This document shows positions 1 through 6,489 of a stretch of DNA of 12,103 nucleotides, in pieces. Made by a program: the position numbers and the translations under genes. Below the pieces are notes generated by a model. That model did no database searches, was not told the DNA's origin, and was given only the letters and a program-made list of their open reading frames with translations. This stretch comes from Lachnospiraceae bacterium UBA1258 (GTDB lineage: Bacteria; Bacillota; Clostridia; Lachnospirales; Lachnospiraceae), in NCBI GenBank assembly GCA_002308235.1, contig DBVS01000004.1, forward strand, positions 4,672 to 16,774, in the 5' to 3' direction. Positions within the stretch are counted from its first letter, which is position 1, and each line of letters opens with the position of its first letter.

Positions 1-1829
1 TCAAGGTCTGTTTCGGAAGCCGCCTCGATAATGGCGTTGATCATGCGGGTGTAAAGGTACATGGCATCGTCGTTTGAACGGATCTCACCGATATAATTGC
101 TGAAATTGTCAAGCACAAAGAAACACTGGTCTCTGTCAGAAGCCTTTATGGCGGTCTGAACGTCCTTCTCAAAGGAAGTGTTAAAGTTCTTTACCCTGGC
201 AGTCATGGTGTTAAGGTAGAACCTGCATTCCTCTCCCGACTTTGAAACACCTCCCTTATCGCTTAAGATAAGGGCGTTTATACTCTCTCTGTAGGCGGCA
301 TATATGTGTCTGTGTTCCGTGTGGGTGGCGGAAATACCCATTAAAATCCTGTAGCCGAATCGCTCCTCCACAAAGCCCTGGATCCCTTTATAAAACCGCA
401 TTATCTTATCAAGCATCACGCTTTCGTCGTCATCGCCGAAGATACAGAACATGGTGCTTGCATTATACACAAGGGGGAGCCAGGAAAGCTCCTTTATTTC
501 CTCCGGGATTTCTTCCACAATCTTAAGGCACACCGAGTCTTCGCTTATGTTGTCGCCCGAGTAATCTCCCGTCAGATTAAGCACCATAACTGCGGAAGCA
601 AAATACCTGCAGGGTGCGATGTTCAAGCCCTTAAAGTACTCATTCCACTCATCGTCGGAACGGACTTCGCCCCTGATGAGCCTTAATTCAAAAAGTTCCT
701 GGATTTTTTTCTTGTTGGCCACCACAGTCTGTTCAAGCATCTGCCTGTCGTACTTGATACCTTCGAAACGATCCCTGATATATTCGATCTCATTACCTTT
801 GATGGCTTCCCCGGTCTCTCCCGCCACGTTTTTAAGGAGGGTATCTAACGGATGATAAGCAAGATACGCAATTACCACAAAGAAAACCGATATAAACACC
901 AGGAACGCTATAAGTGTATAGGCGTTAAACCTTGAATATACGTGGGTCCTGGCGTCGATACTTCTTATTACGTCGAACTGCCAGCCAAGGACACTGGAGG
1001 AAGAACGGCTTACAAAAAGCCCTTCTTTTTCAAGTTTTTTGGAATTGCCCTCCGAGATCTTTTGATAATAATCCGTGTACTCGGGATTGGTCGAAAAAAC
1101 GATCTTTCCGGTCCTGTCGGAAACAATGATCTCCTCGTCCGAATCGCAGAAACTGCCGATAAGATTCTGAACCCTGGACATGTTGATATTTACAAGAAGC
1201 ATCCCGTAAACCCTAAATTTGTGGCTGGGAAGCTTGATAACGATATTAAGGCCAGCGGTATCCACACTCTTTCTGTAGTTTTTGGAAAGGGTGTCCGGGG
1301 TCTTTCCCGAAAAGTTATAATGCCAGTAGTTTTTGTCGGTCTTTTCGTTGCCCCGCTCAAAAAGTTCCCTGATATCGTCCGCATTTACGATCTCTATGGC
1401 GGGGTAAAGGCCCTTGTCGGAAAGGACCATGTTCATATTGTAGTTTATAAGGGTATATCCGTTGATGAAATCTCCGAAGATCTTGCCGTTTCCCAGGACT
1501 TCCTGGGCCTTGTGATAATAGGTATAGTCGGAATAGTCGACCTTGTGTTCAAGGAGCCACTCAACGCTTTCCTCCGTTACCGCATACTGATAGTACTGCC
1601 AGAGGTTTTCAAGGCGCTCGTCAACAGACCCTGCGATCTTCGAAGCCGTGTATTCGGCCTCTATCTTGGCTTCCGCACCCGCCTGCTTTTTATACTCGTT
1701 AAAATTGTAAGCATAAAAGAGGATCACGAAGGTAACGGAGATCGCGAAAAGTACAAGATAAACCTTATATTTGTATTTTAGTCTTCCAAATCCCTTGGCG
1801 GGCTTTTTTGCGGACTTTTCTTTTTCCAT
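1..1829 (-). CDS. Membrane-bound sensor / AraC-family regulator (YesS/YtdP-like), C-terminus cut by window edge
   Basis: The reading frame is open from the ATG at 1829 to the left edge, about 609 codons with no stop. Seen: a basic N-terminus, a membrane segment at about residues 22-42, an extracytoplasmic region at about 43-301, a second membrane segment at about 302-325 (TLIAFLVFISVFFVVIAYLA), and a cytoplasmic region with a coiled linker around 345-375 (e.g. VVANKKKIQELFELRLIRGE). The extracytoplasmic part has the build of a Cache-type sensor (YGMLLVNINMSRVQNLIG, then IIVSDRTGKIVFSTNPEY). Known: YesS/YtdP-type regulators of Bacillota have this layout, are about 750-770 residues long and end in an AraC helix-turn-helix. 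I infer that only that last domain lies outside the window. The stop of the upstream YesU-like gene overlaps this start (TGATG), and GGAG at 1837-1840 lies 7 bases before the ATG, so the two are probably translationally coupled. The likely role is sensing an extracellular signal, perhaps a sugar, and controlling a polysaccharide locus. A histidine kinase with the same front end is less likely, since no DHp motif is seen. Confidence 0.83.
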   Translation of the reverse strand, partial: MEKEKSAKKPAKGFGRLKYKYKVYLVLFAISVTFVILFYAYNFNEYKKQAGAEAKIEAEYTASKIAGSVDERLENLWQYYQYAVTEESVEWLLEHKVDYSDYTYYHKAQEVLGNGKIFGDFINGYTLINYNMNMVLSDKGLYPAIEIVNADDIRELFERGNEKTDKNYWHYNFSGKTPDTLSKNYRKSVDTAGLNIVIKLPSHKFRVYGMLLVNINMSRVQNLIGSFCDSDEEIIVSDRTGKIVFSTNPEYTDYYQKISEGNSKKLEKEGLFVSRSSSSVLGWQFDVIRSIDARTHVYSRFNAYTLIAFLVFISVFFVVIAYLAYHPLDTLLKNVAGETGEAIKGNEIEYIRDRFEGIKYDRQMLEQTVVANKKKIQELFELRLIRGEVRSDDEWNEYFKGLNIAPCRYFASAVMVLNLTGDYSGDNISEDSVCLKIVEEIPEEIKELSWLPLVYNASTMFCIFGDDDESVMLDKIMRFYKGIQGFVEERFGYRILMGISATHTEHRHIYAAYRESINALILSDKGGVSKSGEECRFYLNTMTARVKNFNTSFEKDVQTAIKASDRDQCFFVLDNFSNYIGEIRSNDDAMYLYTRMINAIIEAASETDL

Positions 1830-2512
1830 CAAAGCACTCCGTATACTTTAAGATCCGAATATTCCCCGATCATGGGCGCAAGCTGTCTGAAGCCTATCTT
1901 GCCCCCTTTAAGGCGCTCTCCGAAGGTCACGCCGTCATCAACGTACTCAAAAACCTTTAACTCGTTTATGTAAAAAGAAACCGTATCGCCCTTCTTTAAT
2001 ACCTTGATATCATAACTGTCCGTGCAGTCGTCTGCGTCGGGAATGGGGTCAGCGCCCTGAGATACCAGGTAAAAGCCGTAGCTTTTTCTCAAATTACAGG
2101 TATGAAAGGCTCTTTCATCCGCTTCTTTTCTGCGAAAATAAGACACATGAAAGGCATTTATGTCCCCGTGATGATACTGGGGATATTCACCGGTTCTTTT
2201 TGCCAAAGACTCATCGAAAATGTCTTCCCCGTTACGCCCCTTGGCCGAAAAGAACATGATGGCAAGCCCCGGTTCCTTTATGGGCTTAAATTTCCAGGAA
2301 ATAAGCACATCTTCGGGAAAATCCCTGTTAAGCCAGAAAACATAATTTGCTTTCTGACCTTCCTTGGCGGGAAGACCGTTTTCCAGTCTCATTTTCCCGT
2401 TTTCAAAATATACCTTCCCCTCTCCCTCCATCAAAAATTCGGAAATATCGTTTTCGGAAGCAAGGGGATTTTCGTATAAGAGTTTAAAAGTTCCTACATC
2501 TAAATCGGACAT
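1829..2512 (-). CDS. yesU: YesU-family protein (DUF1961)
   Basis: The protein is 227 residues, close to B. subtilis YesU. Shared family motifs are recognisable: NYVFWLNRDFPEDVLISWKF (about 57-75), EPGLAIMFFSAKGRNGEDIF (80-99), KRTGEYPQYHHGDINAFHVS (105-124), YFRRK (125-129), TCNLRKSYGF (138-147) and KGGKIGFRQLAPM (202-214). Known: YesU has a concanavalin-like beta-sandwich fold and sits in the rhamnogalacturonan utilisation cluster; its exact activity is not established. There is no signal peptide, so it is probably cytoplasmic. The frame could extend to 2677, but the ATG at 2512 is preferred. AGGTGG lies 5 bases upstream of it, homology begins there, and the extension would cross the promoter and use hydrophobic non-conserved sequence. 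It is the first gene of a leftward operon with the sensor/AraC regulator. I infer a role in handling pectin-derived or similar saccharides. Confidence 0.88.
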   Translation of the reverse strand: MSDLDVGTFKLLYENPLASENDISEFLMEGEGKVYFENGKMRLENGLPAKEGQKANYVFWLNRDFPEDVLISWKFKPIKEPGLAIMFFSAKGRNGEDIFDESLAKRTGEYPQYHHGDINAFHVSYFRRKEADERAFHTCNLRKSYGFYLVSQGADPIPDADDCTDSYDIKVLKKGDTVSFYINELKVFEYVDDGVTFGERLKGGKIGFRQLAPMIGEYSDLKVYGVL

Positions 2513-2552
2513 TTTTACCACCTGAATTTTACGTACAATTTGCCTTTTAAGG

Positions 2553-2606
2553 CCGTTATTTAAAATATATAATAAAAATTTTTGCTTGACAACCGCCAAA
2601 TAACGG
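2553..2606. repeat. Inverted pair of 9-bp sites in the divergent promoter region
   Basis: CCGTTATTT (2553-2561) is the exact reverse complement of AAATAACGG (2598-2606). One copy lies at the start site of the leftward promoter and the other in the -35/-10 spacer of the rightward promoter. The placement fits paired binding sites for a regulator acting on both promoters, but sequence position is the only support. Confidence 0.4.
2564..2592 (-). promoter_or_regulatory. Leftward sigma-A-type promoter for the yesU-like operon
   Basis: On the minus strand, TTGTCA (plus-strand 2587-2592) is separated by 17 bases from TATATT (plus-strand 2564-2569). This matches the -35/-10 consensus at 5/6 and 5/6 with ideal spacing. 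Transcription would start near 2557, leaving a leader of about 45 bases before the ATG at 2512. A short inverted repeat, GCCTT-TT-AAGGC (2542-2553), lies in the first transcribed bases and could be an operator. Confidence 0.68.
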
Positions 2607-2614
2607 TTTACTGT
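2586..2614 (+). promoter_or_regulatory. Rightward sigma-A-type promoter for the leader ORF / ABC exporter operon
   Basis: A perfect -35 box TTGACA (2586-2591) is followed by a 17-base spacer and TACTGT (2609-2614), which matches the -10 consensus at only 3/6. The spacer carries an inverted repeat, AACCG (2591-2595) and CGGTT (2604-2608), positioned like a repressor or activator site. The -35 box overlaps the -35 box of the leftward promoter almost completely. Transcription would start near 2621. The weak -10 suggests either dependence on an activator or low basal strength. Confidence 0.55.
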
Positions 2615-2666
2615 TGAGTTGTCTTTAGGTCGAAGGCAAAAATATTCAAAGAAGGAGGAAACAAAA

Positions 2667-2759
2667 ATGACCAACAAGAACTTTTACTTTTTACTTTCAG
2701 TAGTTTCTATTGCTGTAAGTGCGCCCATTTTTGCTGCCTCCGGACAGGTCATTGTTTGA
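2667..2759 (+). CDS. Putative 30-residue leader peptide of the ABC exporter operon
   Basis: The ORF runs from ATG 2667 to TGA 2757-2759. A near-perfect ribosome-binding site (AAGGAGGA, 2653-2660) sits about 8 bases upstream, the best in the window. The peptide starts MTNKNFYFLL and has a hydrophobic core of about 15 residues, then a signal-peptidase-like APIFAASG near the end. It lies between a promoter and an intrinsic terminator, directly before the ABC genes. Codons 21-24 (ATT TTT GCT GCC) contain the bases that can pair with the terminator. By position this matches BmrB, the leader peptide upstream of the BmrCD exporter in B. subtilis, though I claim no sequence similarity. Alternatives are a real small membrane or secreted peptide, or a remnant of a gene encoding an exported protein. 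The ORF itself is well supported; its regulatory role is inferred. Confidence 0.62.
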   Translation: MTNKNFYFLLSVVSIAVSAPIFAASGQVIV

Positions 2760-2795
2760 CGATTGGATAAATAAAACTTTATCGTTAACTCAAGT

Positions 2796-2830
2796 CCCGG
2801 TAGCAAAAGTAATTGTTACCGGGTTTTTTT
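2796..2830 (+). terminator. Intrinsic terminator between leader ORF and ABC exporter genes
   Basis: CCCGGTAGCAA (2796-2806) pairs with TTGTTACCGGG (2813-2823): 11 base pairs including one G-U, with a 6-base loop, immediately followed by seven T (2824-2830). It lies downstream of a promoter and upstream of the transporter genes, so it probably limits read-through into them. Confidence 0.85.
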
Positions 2831-2849
2831 ATGCGTTTTTATGTTACAA

Positions 2850-2865
2850 GGGAGGGATTATTATA
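2850..2865 (+). promoter_or_regulatory. Ribosome-binding site with apparent non-canonical start codon (AUA/AUU)
   Basis: A strong ribosome-binding site, GGGAGGG (2850-2856), is followed in the transporter frame by ATT (2857), ATT (2860) and ATA (2863), then AAG. No ATG, GTG or TTG occurs in this frame at suitable distance. ATA 2863 is 7 bases from the GGAGG core, the best spacing, and the two ATT codons are closer. The protein homology also begins here. Either a rare start codon is used, as in infC (AUU), or the ATG has been lost by mutation or sequencing error. Confidence 0.55.
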
Positions 2866-4599
2866 AAGACTTCAAAGTTTAAACTCAAAAAATATCTTTG
2901 CAAATTCAAGTTTCATCTGCTGTGTGCATTGGCGGCACTGATCATTTCGGTGTCCCTTGACATGCTCTCACCGCAGATCGTACTTCATATCGTAGATGAC
3001 GTAATCCTCGGAAAAGACTACTCTCACGTCAACTTCCTGCTGGCAGGTATCCTGCTTATCGGTGTGGGGCGTTTTATTTTCCAGTACGTGAAGGAATATC
3101 TTTTCGACTATACGTCCGTAAATGTGGCAAAGCTTCTTCGCCGGGACCTCTTCGTTCATGTGGAAAGCCTTGATACCGCTTTCTTTGACAAGAACAACAC
3201 CGGTGAGATCATGGCCAGGGTAAAGGACGACATCGACAGGATCTGGGATGCCATCTCCTACGTTACCATGCTGCTTATCGAAGTGACGGTACACACCGCC
3301 ATAATCATCTTCTGCATGGCCCGTTTAAAATGGCAGCTCACCTTCATTCCCGTCATCGCCATGGGGATCTGCGCTTTTCTTGCCATCATACTCGAAAAGA
3401 AGCTTGATAAGGTCTACGACGACATTTCCGAAGAAAATGCGGAACTTAACACCACCGCCGAAGAAAACATCGGAGGCGTCCGCACCGTTAAGGCCTTTGC
3501 AAGAGAAAAATACGAAATTGAAAAATTCAAAAAGCATAATGAAAAATACTGCGAATACAACATCAAGGAGACGGAAACCTTTGTTAAGTACTATCCTTAC
3601 TTCCAGTTTATTTCAAGGATCTTACCGTTCCTTATCCTGTTTGCCGGCGGCTTCTACTTCGTAAAGGGTGAAATGACCCTGGGTGAAGTTTCCGCATATG
3701 TTGCTTATTCGCAGAACATCGTATGGCCCATGGAAATGTTAGGGTGGCTTACCAACAGTTTTGCCAGTGCCATTGCTTCCTACAAGAAGATCAACAAGAT
3801 CTATCAGGAAAAAGCAACCGTGGTGGAACCCGAGAATCCCGTGATCCTTGACGGAGTCAAGGGAGACATCCGTTTTGAGAACGTCTCCTTCCACAAAGAA
3901 GATCTTCACGACATTCTTTCGGGCATCAGCTTCGAAGTAAAACCCGGAAAGACCCTGGGCATCATGGGTGCCACGGGCTCCGGAAAGACTTCCGTTGTAT
4001 CACTCCTTACCAGGCTCTACGATGCAACGGACGGTCACATCTATCTTGACGGTACGGACATAAAGGAACTGAGCCTTAAACAGTTAAGGCAGAACATCTC
4101 TCTTATCATGCAGGATGTCTTTCTTTTTTCCGATACGATTTCCGAAAACATCAAGTTAGGCGACAGGGACAGGATCACGGACGAGATCATCAAAGAGTCC
4201 TCCGATAAGGCCTGCGCCAGCGAGTTTATCGAGAAGATGGACGACCGTTACGAAACCGTTATCGGAGAACGCGGTGTGGGCCTCTCCGGCGGTCAGAAAC
4301 AAAGGATCAGCATCGCCCGCGCCATTTCAAAGCAGCATCCTATACTTATCATGGATGACTCGACCTCTGCTCTTGACATGGAAACCGAACGCGAGATTCA
4401 AAAGACCCTTGACGGCTTTGAGAACACCACCAAGATCATCATCGCTCACCGCATAAGCGCGGTAAGAAATGCAGACGAAATCATCGTTCTTGATGAAGGT
4501 AAGATCAAAGAAAGGGGCACCCACGAAGAGCTTCTTAAACTTCGCGGGCTGTATTACGAAACCTATGTATCACAATACGGCGAAAAAGAAGCGTCGTAA
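2863..4599 (+). CDS. ABC exporter half-transporter, degenerate-site subunit (BmrC/YheI-like class)
   Basis: The protein is about 578 residues from 2863, normal for a half-transporter with one membrane domain and one ATPase. Six membrane helices occupy about residues 15-300, with the coupling motif EENIGGVRTVKAFAREKYE. The ATPase has Walker A GATGSGKTS (369-377), Q-loop LIMQDVFLFS, signature LSGGQKQR (474-481), Walker B ILIMDDSTSALD (D498) and H-loop H529. The catalytic Glu after Walker B is Asp (D499), typical of the degenerate partner in heterodimeric exporters such as BmrCD, LmrCD and TM287/288. Its partner lies 45 bp downstream. The frame extends back to a GTG at 2719, but that would run through the leader ORF and terminator without a ribosome-binding site, so the start is placed after the GGGAGGG at 2850. 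The likely role is ATP-driven export of drugs, lipids or peptides; the substrate cannot be read from sequence. Confidence 0.9.
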   Translation: MKTSKFKLKKYLCKFKFHLLCALAALIISVSLDMLSPQIVLHIVDDVILGKDYSHVNFLLAGILLIGVGRFIFQYVKEYLFDYTSVNVAKLLRRDLFVHVESLDTAFFDKNNTGEIMARVKDDIDRIWDAISYVTMLLIEVTVHTAIIIFCMARLKWQLTFIPVIAMGICAFLAIILEKKLDKVYDDISEENAELNTTAEENIGGVRTVKAFAREKYEIEKFKKHNEKYCEYNIKETETFVKYYPYFQFISRILPFLILFAGGFYFVKGEMTLGEVSAYVAYSQNIVWPMEMLGWLTNSFASAIASYKKINKIYQEKATVVEPENPVILDGVKGDIRFENVSFHKEDLHDILSGISFEVKPGKTLGIMGATGSGKTSVVSLLTRLYDATDGHIYLDGTDIKELSLKQLRQNISLIMQDVFLFSDTISENIKLGDRDRITDEIIKESSDKACASEFIEKMDDRYETVIGERGVGLSGGQKQRISIARAISKQHPILIMDDSTSALDMETEREIQKTLDGFENTTKIIIAHRISAVRNADEIIVLDEGKIKERGTHEELLKLRGLYYETYVSQYGEKEAS

Positions 4600-4644
4600 T
4601 ATTCGCAGACGCTCACCGTATTATAGAGAAAAGGAGGCATAAAC

Positions 4645-6414
4645 ATGGCCTTTAATGCAATAAAAGACGACGAATGGCAAAGCGACGTAAAGAAAAGCGT
4701 CACTATAAAACGCCTTCTCACATATCTTACAAACTACAAAAAGCAAATTGTCGGAGTCCTGTTCATCATGGCTTACTGCGTTACCGTCAGTCTCATAAAC
4801 CCCCTGTTTATCGAGTCTGCCATCGATGATTACATCACTCCCAAGGATTTTAAAGGGCTTGCGATGCTTATCGGAATTGCCCTTGCGGTTAACATAATAT
4901 GGATTCTTCTGGTGAAGCTCAGAATGAAGATCATGGCAAAAGTTACCAACAACGCCGTAAAGACCATACGTGAAGAACTCTTCACCCACCTTCAGACCCT
5001 TGATTTCAAGTTTTTCGATTCAAGGCCCACGGGTAAGATTCTTTCAAGGGTAATGAGCGACGTTAACGCCCTAAAGGACGTACTTTCAAACCTGGTGATC
5101 ACTCTTATACCCGATGCGATCCTGCTTGTTTCCATCGTGGTGGTAATGCTTTTAAAAGACTGGCGCCTGGCACTCTTTGCCATGGCAGGTCTTCCCATAC
5201 TCATGGTTTCATTGCTTTCGCTTGAAAACCTTTGCCATAAAAACTGGAAAAACGTCCGCAAGAAATCTTCCAACGTAAGTGCCTTTGTGCACGAAGAAAT
5301 TGCGGGGATCAGGATCGTAAAATCCTACTCCGCGGAGGAAGAAACCCTTGAAACCTTTGACGAACTCCTGGACGAGCACAAGAAAAGCTTCCTGAAAGCC
5401 GTTCGAATCAACGACCTTTACAATCCTTTTATCGAGATCGGATGGGCGGTAAGCTCTTTTGCAATGTATTTTGCCAGCATCAAGCTTATCGGTATCGACA
5501 ATCTTTCCATCGGTACCCTCATTGCTTTCGGAAGCTACATCGGACTCTTCTGGCAGCCCATATCCAGTCTCGGAGACCTTTATAACCACCTGATCTCCAA
5601 CATTGCCGCCGCAGAGCGCGTGTTTGAGGTGCTTGATACCGAACCCGAAGTCGGGGACGCCGAAGGCGTTACGGAGCTTCCTCCCATAAAGGGAGCCGTG
5701 GAATTTAAGGACGTAACCTTTGCGTATGAAGATAACGTCAAAGTACTAAAGGATGTTTCTTTTTCCATTAAGCCCGGTGAAACCATTGCTCTTGTGGGTC
5801 CTACGGGGGCCGGCAAGACCACCATCGTTAACCTCATAAGCCGCTTCTACGATGTTCAGGAAGGAACCGTCCTGATCGACGGCCATGACATAAAGAAGGT
5901 TACCGTGGAAAGCTTAAGGCACCAGATGGGTATCATGACTCAGGATAACTTCCTCTTCAGCGGTACCATCAGGGAAAACATCCGCTACGGAAAGCTGGAT
6001 GCCACCGATGAAGAGATCATTGCCGCCGCCAAGACCGTCAATGCTCATGACTTTATCATGAAGCTTGAAAAGGGGTACGATACGGAACTTGCGGAACGCG
6101 GAAGCGGCCTGTCCGTGGGGCAGCGTCAGCTCATCGCCTTTGCCCGCACTATCCTCTCCGACCCTGCCATTCTCATTCTGGATGAAGCAACCTCTTCCAT
6201 CGATACCAGAAACGAACTTATGGTTCAGGCAGGTATTGCGGCCATCCTTAAAGGACGCACTTCCTTTGTCATTGCCCACAGACTCTCCACCATCAGAAAG
6301 GCCGACAGGATCTTCGTGGTGGATGACGGCCGGATTCAGGAAGAAGGCAACCACAAAGAGCTTATGGAGAAACACGGAATTTACTACAAGCTCTCAACTG
6401 CTCAGGCAGTATAA
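4645..6414 (+). CDS. ABC exporter half-transporter, catalytic-site partner (BmrD/YheH-like class)
   Basis: The protein is 589 residues. ATG 4645 follows AGGAGG (4632-4637) at 7 bases. The membrane domain (about residues 20-320) contains the exporter motifs FFDSRPTGKILSRVMSDVNA (124-143) and HEEIAGIRIVKSYSAEEE. The ATPase has Walker A GPTGAGKT (385-392), Q-loop IMTQDNFLFSGTIRENI, signature LSVGQ (489-493), Walker B ILILDEATSSID with intact catalytic Glu E514, and H545. The signature is degenerate (V for G) while Walker B is intact, the mirror image of the upstream protein. In a heterodimer the consensus site would be this Walker A/B plus the upstream LSGGQ, and the degenerate site the upstream D499 plus this LSVGQ. 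A multidrug or peptide exporter is likely; the substrate is unknown. A convergent hairpin terminator follows. Confidence 0.93.
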   Translation: MAFNAIKDDEWQSDVKKSVTIKRLLTYLTNYKKQIVGVLFIMAYCVTVSLINPLFIESAIDDYITPKDFKGLAMLIGIALAVNIIWILLVKLRMKIMAKVTNNAVKTIREELFTHLQTLDFKFFDSRPTGKILSRVMSDVNALKDVLSNLVITLIPDAILLVSIVVVMLLKDWRLALFAMAGLPILMVSLLSLENLCHKNWKNVRKKSSNVSAFVHEEIAGIRIVKSYSAEEETLETFDELLDEHKKSFLKAVRINDLYNPFIEIGWAVSSFAMYFASIKLIGIDNLSIGTLIAFGSYIGLFWQPISSLGDLYNHLISNIAAAERVFEVLDTEPEVGDAEGVTELPPIKGAVEFKDVTFAYEDNVKVLKDVSFSIKPGETIALVGPTGAGKTTIVNLISRFYDVQEGTVLIDGHDIKKVTVESLRHQMGIMTQDNFLFSGTIRENIRYGKLDATDEEIIAAAKTVNAHDFIMKLEKGYDTELAERGSGLSVGQRQLIAFARTILSDPAILILDEATSSIDTRNELMVQAGIAAILKGRTSFVIAHRLSTIRKADRIFVVDDGRIQEEGNHKELMEKHGIYYKLSTAQAV

Positions 6415-6438
6415 TTTACGATCGTCGAAAACAAAATC

Positions 6439-6470
6439 AAAAGACCTGCAAACACTGCAGGTCTTTTTCT
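6439..6470. terminator. Bidirectional intrinsic terminator between convergent operons
   Basis: AAAAGACCTGCA (6439-6450) pairs perfectly with TGCAGGTCTTTT (6456-6467) around the 5-base loop AACAC. T-rich sequence follows on the plus strand. The A-rich run before it gives a T-rich run on the minus strand. It lies 25 bp after the ABC operon stop and 20 bp past the response-regulator stop, so it can end both. Confidence 0.9.
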
Positions 6471-6489
6471 TTGTCTAAATATACTAAGA

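Larger units (their letters stand above)
2636..2830 (+). promoter_or_regulatory. Putative transcription attenuator (antiterminator/terminator switch)
   Basis: Four segments with competing complementarity can be traced. Segment 2 (2727-2738, ATTTTTGCTGCC, in the leader ORF) pairs with segment 3 (2799-2810, GGTAGCAAAAGT) over 12 contiguous positions including two G-U pairs. That pairing removes the 5' arm and part of the loop of the terminator formed by 2796-2806 and 2813-2823. Segment 1 (2636-2643, GCAAAAAT, in front of the ribosome-binding site) can also pair with 2727-2734 over 8 bases, giving a classical 1:2 / 2:3 / 3:4 layout. A further hairpin, 2756-2763 with 2781-2788, spans the leader stop codon. 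I infer that translation of the leader decides between read-through and termination. The direction of the effect cannot be settled from sequence alone. Confidence 0.5.

Noticed and set aside
942..1781. Long open frame (279 codons) on the plus strand
   Set aside because: It lies fully antisense to the sensor/AraC regulator, whose frame has clear membrane segments and Cache-like motifs. The plus-strand translation has no recognisable domain or ribosome-binding site, so it is a codon-bias shadow.
2102..2479. Plus-strand 125-codon frame
   Set aside because: It is antisense to the well-supported YesU-like gene, and its translation shows no domain.
2513..2677. N-terminal extension of the YesU-like protein to an upstream start at 2677
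   Set aside because: The extension crosses the leftward promoter, is not YesU-like, and the ATG at 2512 has its own good ribosome-binding site.
2719..2862. GTG 2719 as start of the first ABC exporter gene
   Set aside because: It would begin inside the leader ORF without a ribosome-binding site and encode the terminator hairpin. Exporter homology begins only after 2863.
2831..2880. Tiny ORFs at ATG 2831 (11 codons) and ATG 2841 (13 codons) just before the exporter gene
   Set aside because: Neither is in the exporter frame nor has a ribosome-binding site. The GGGAGGG lies inside them and serves the downstream start. They could at most be relevant through coupling, for which there is no evidence.
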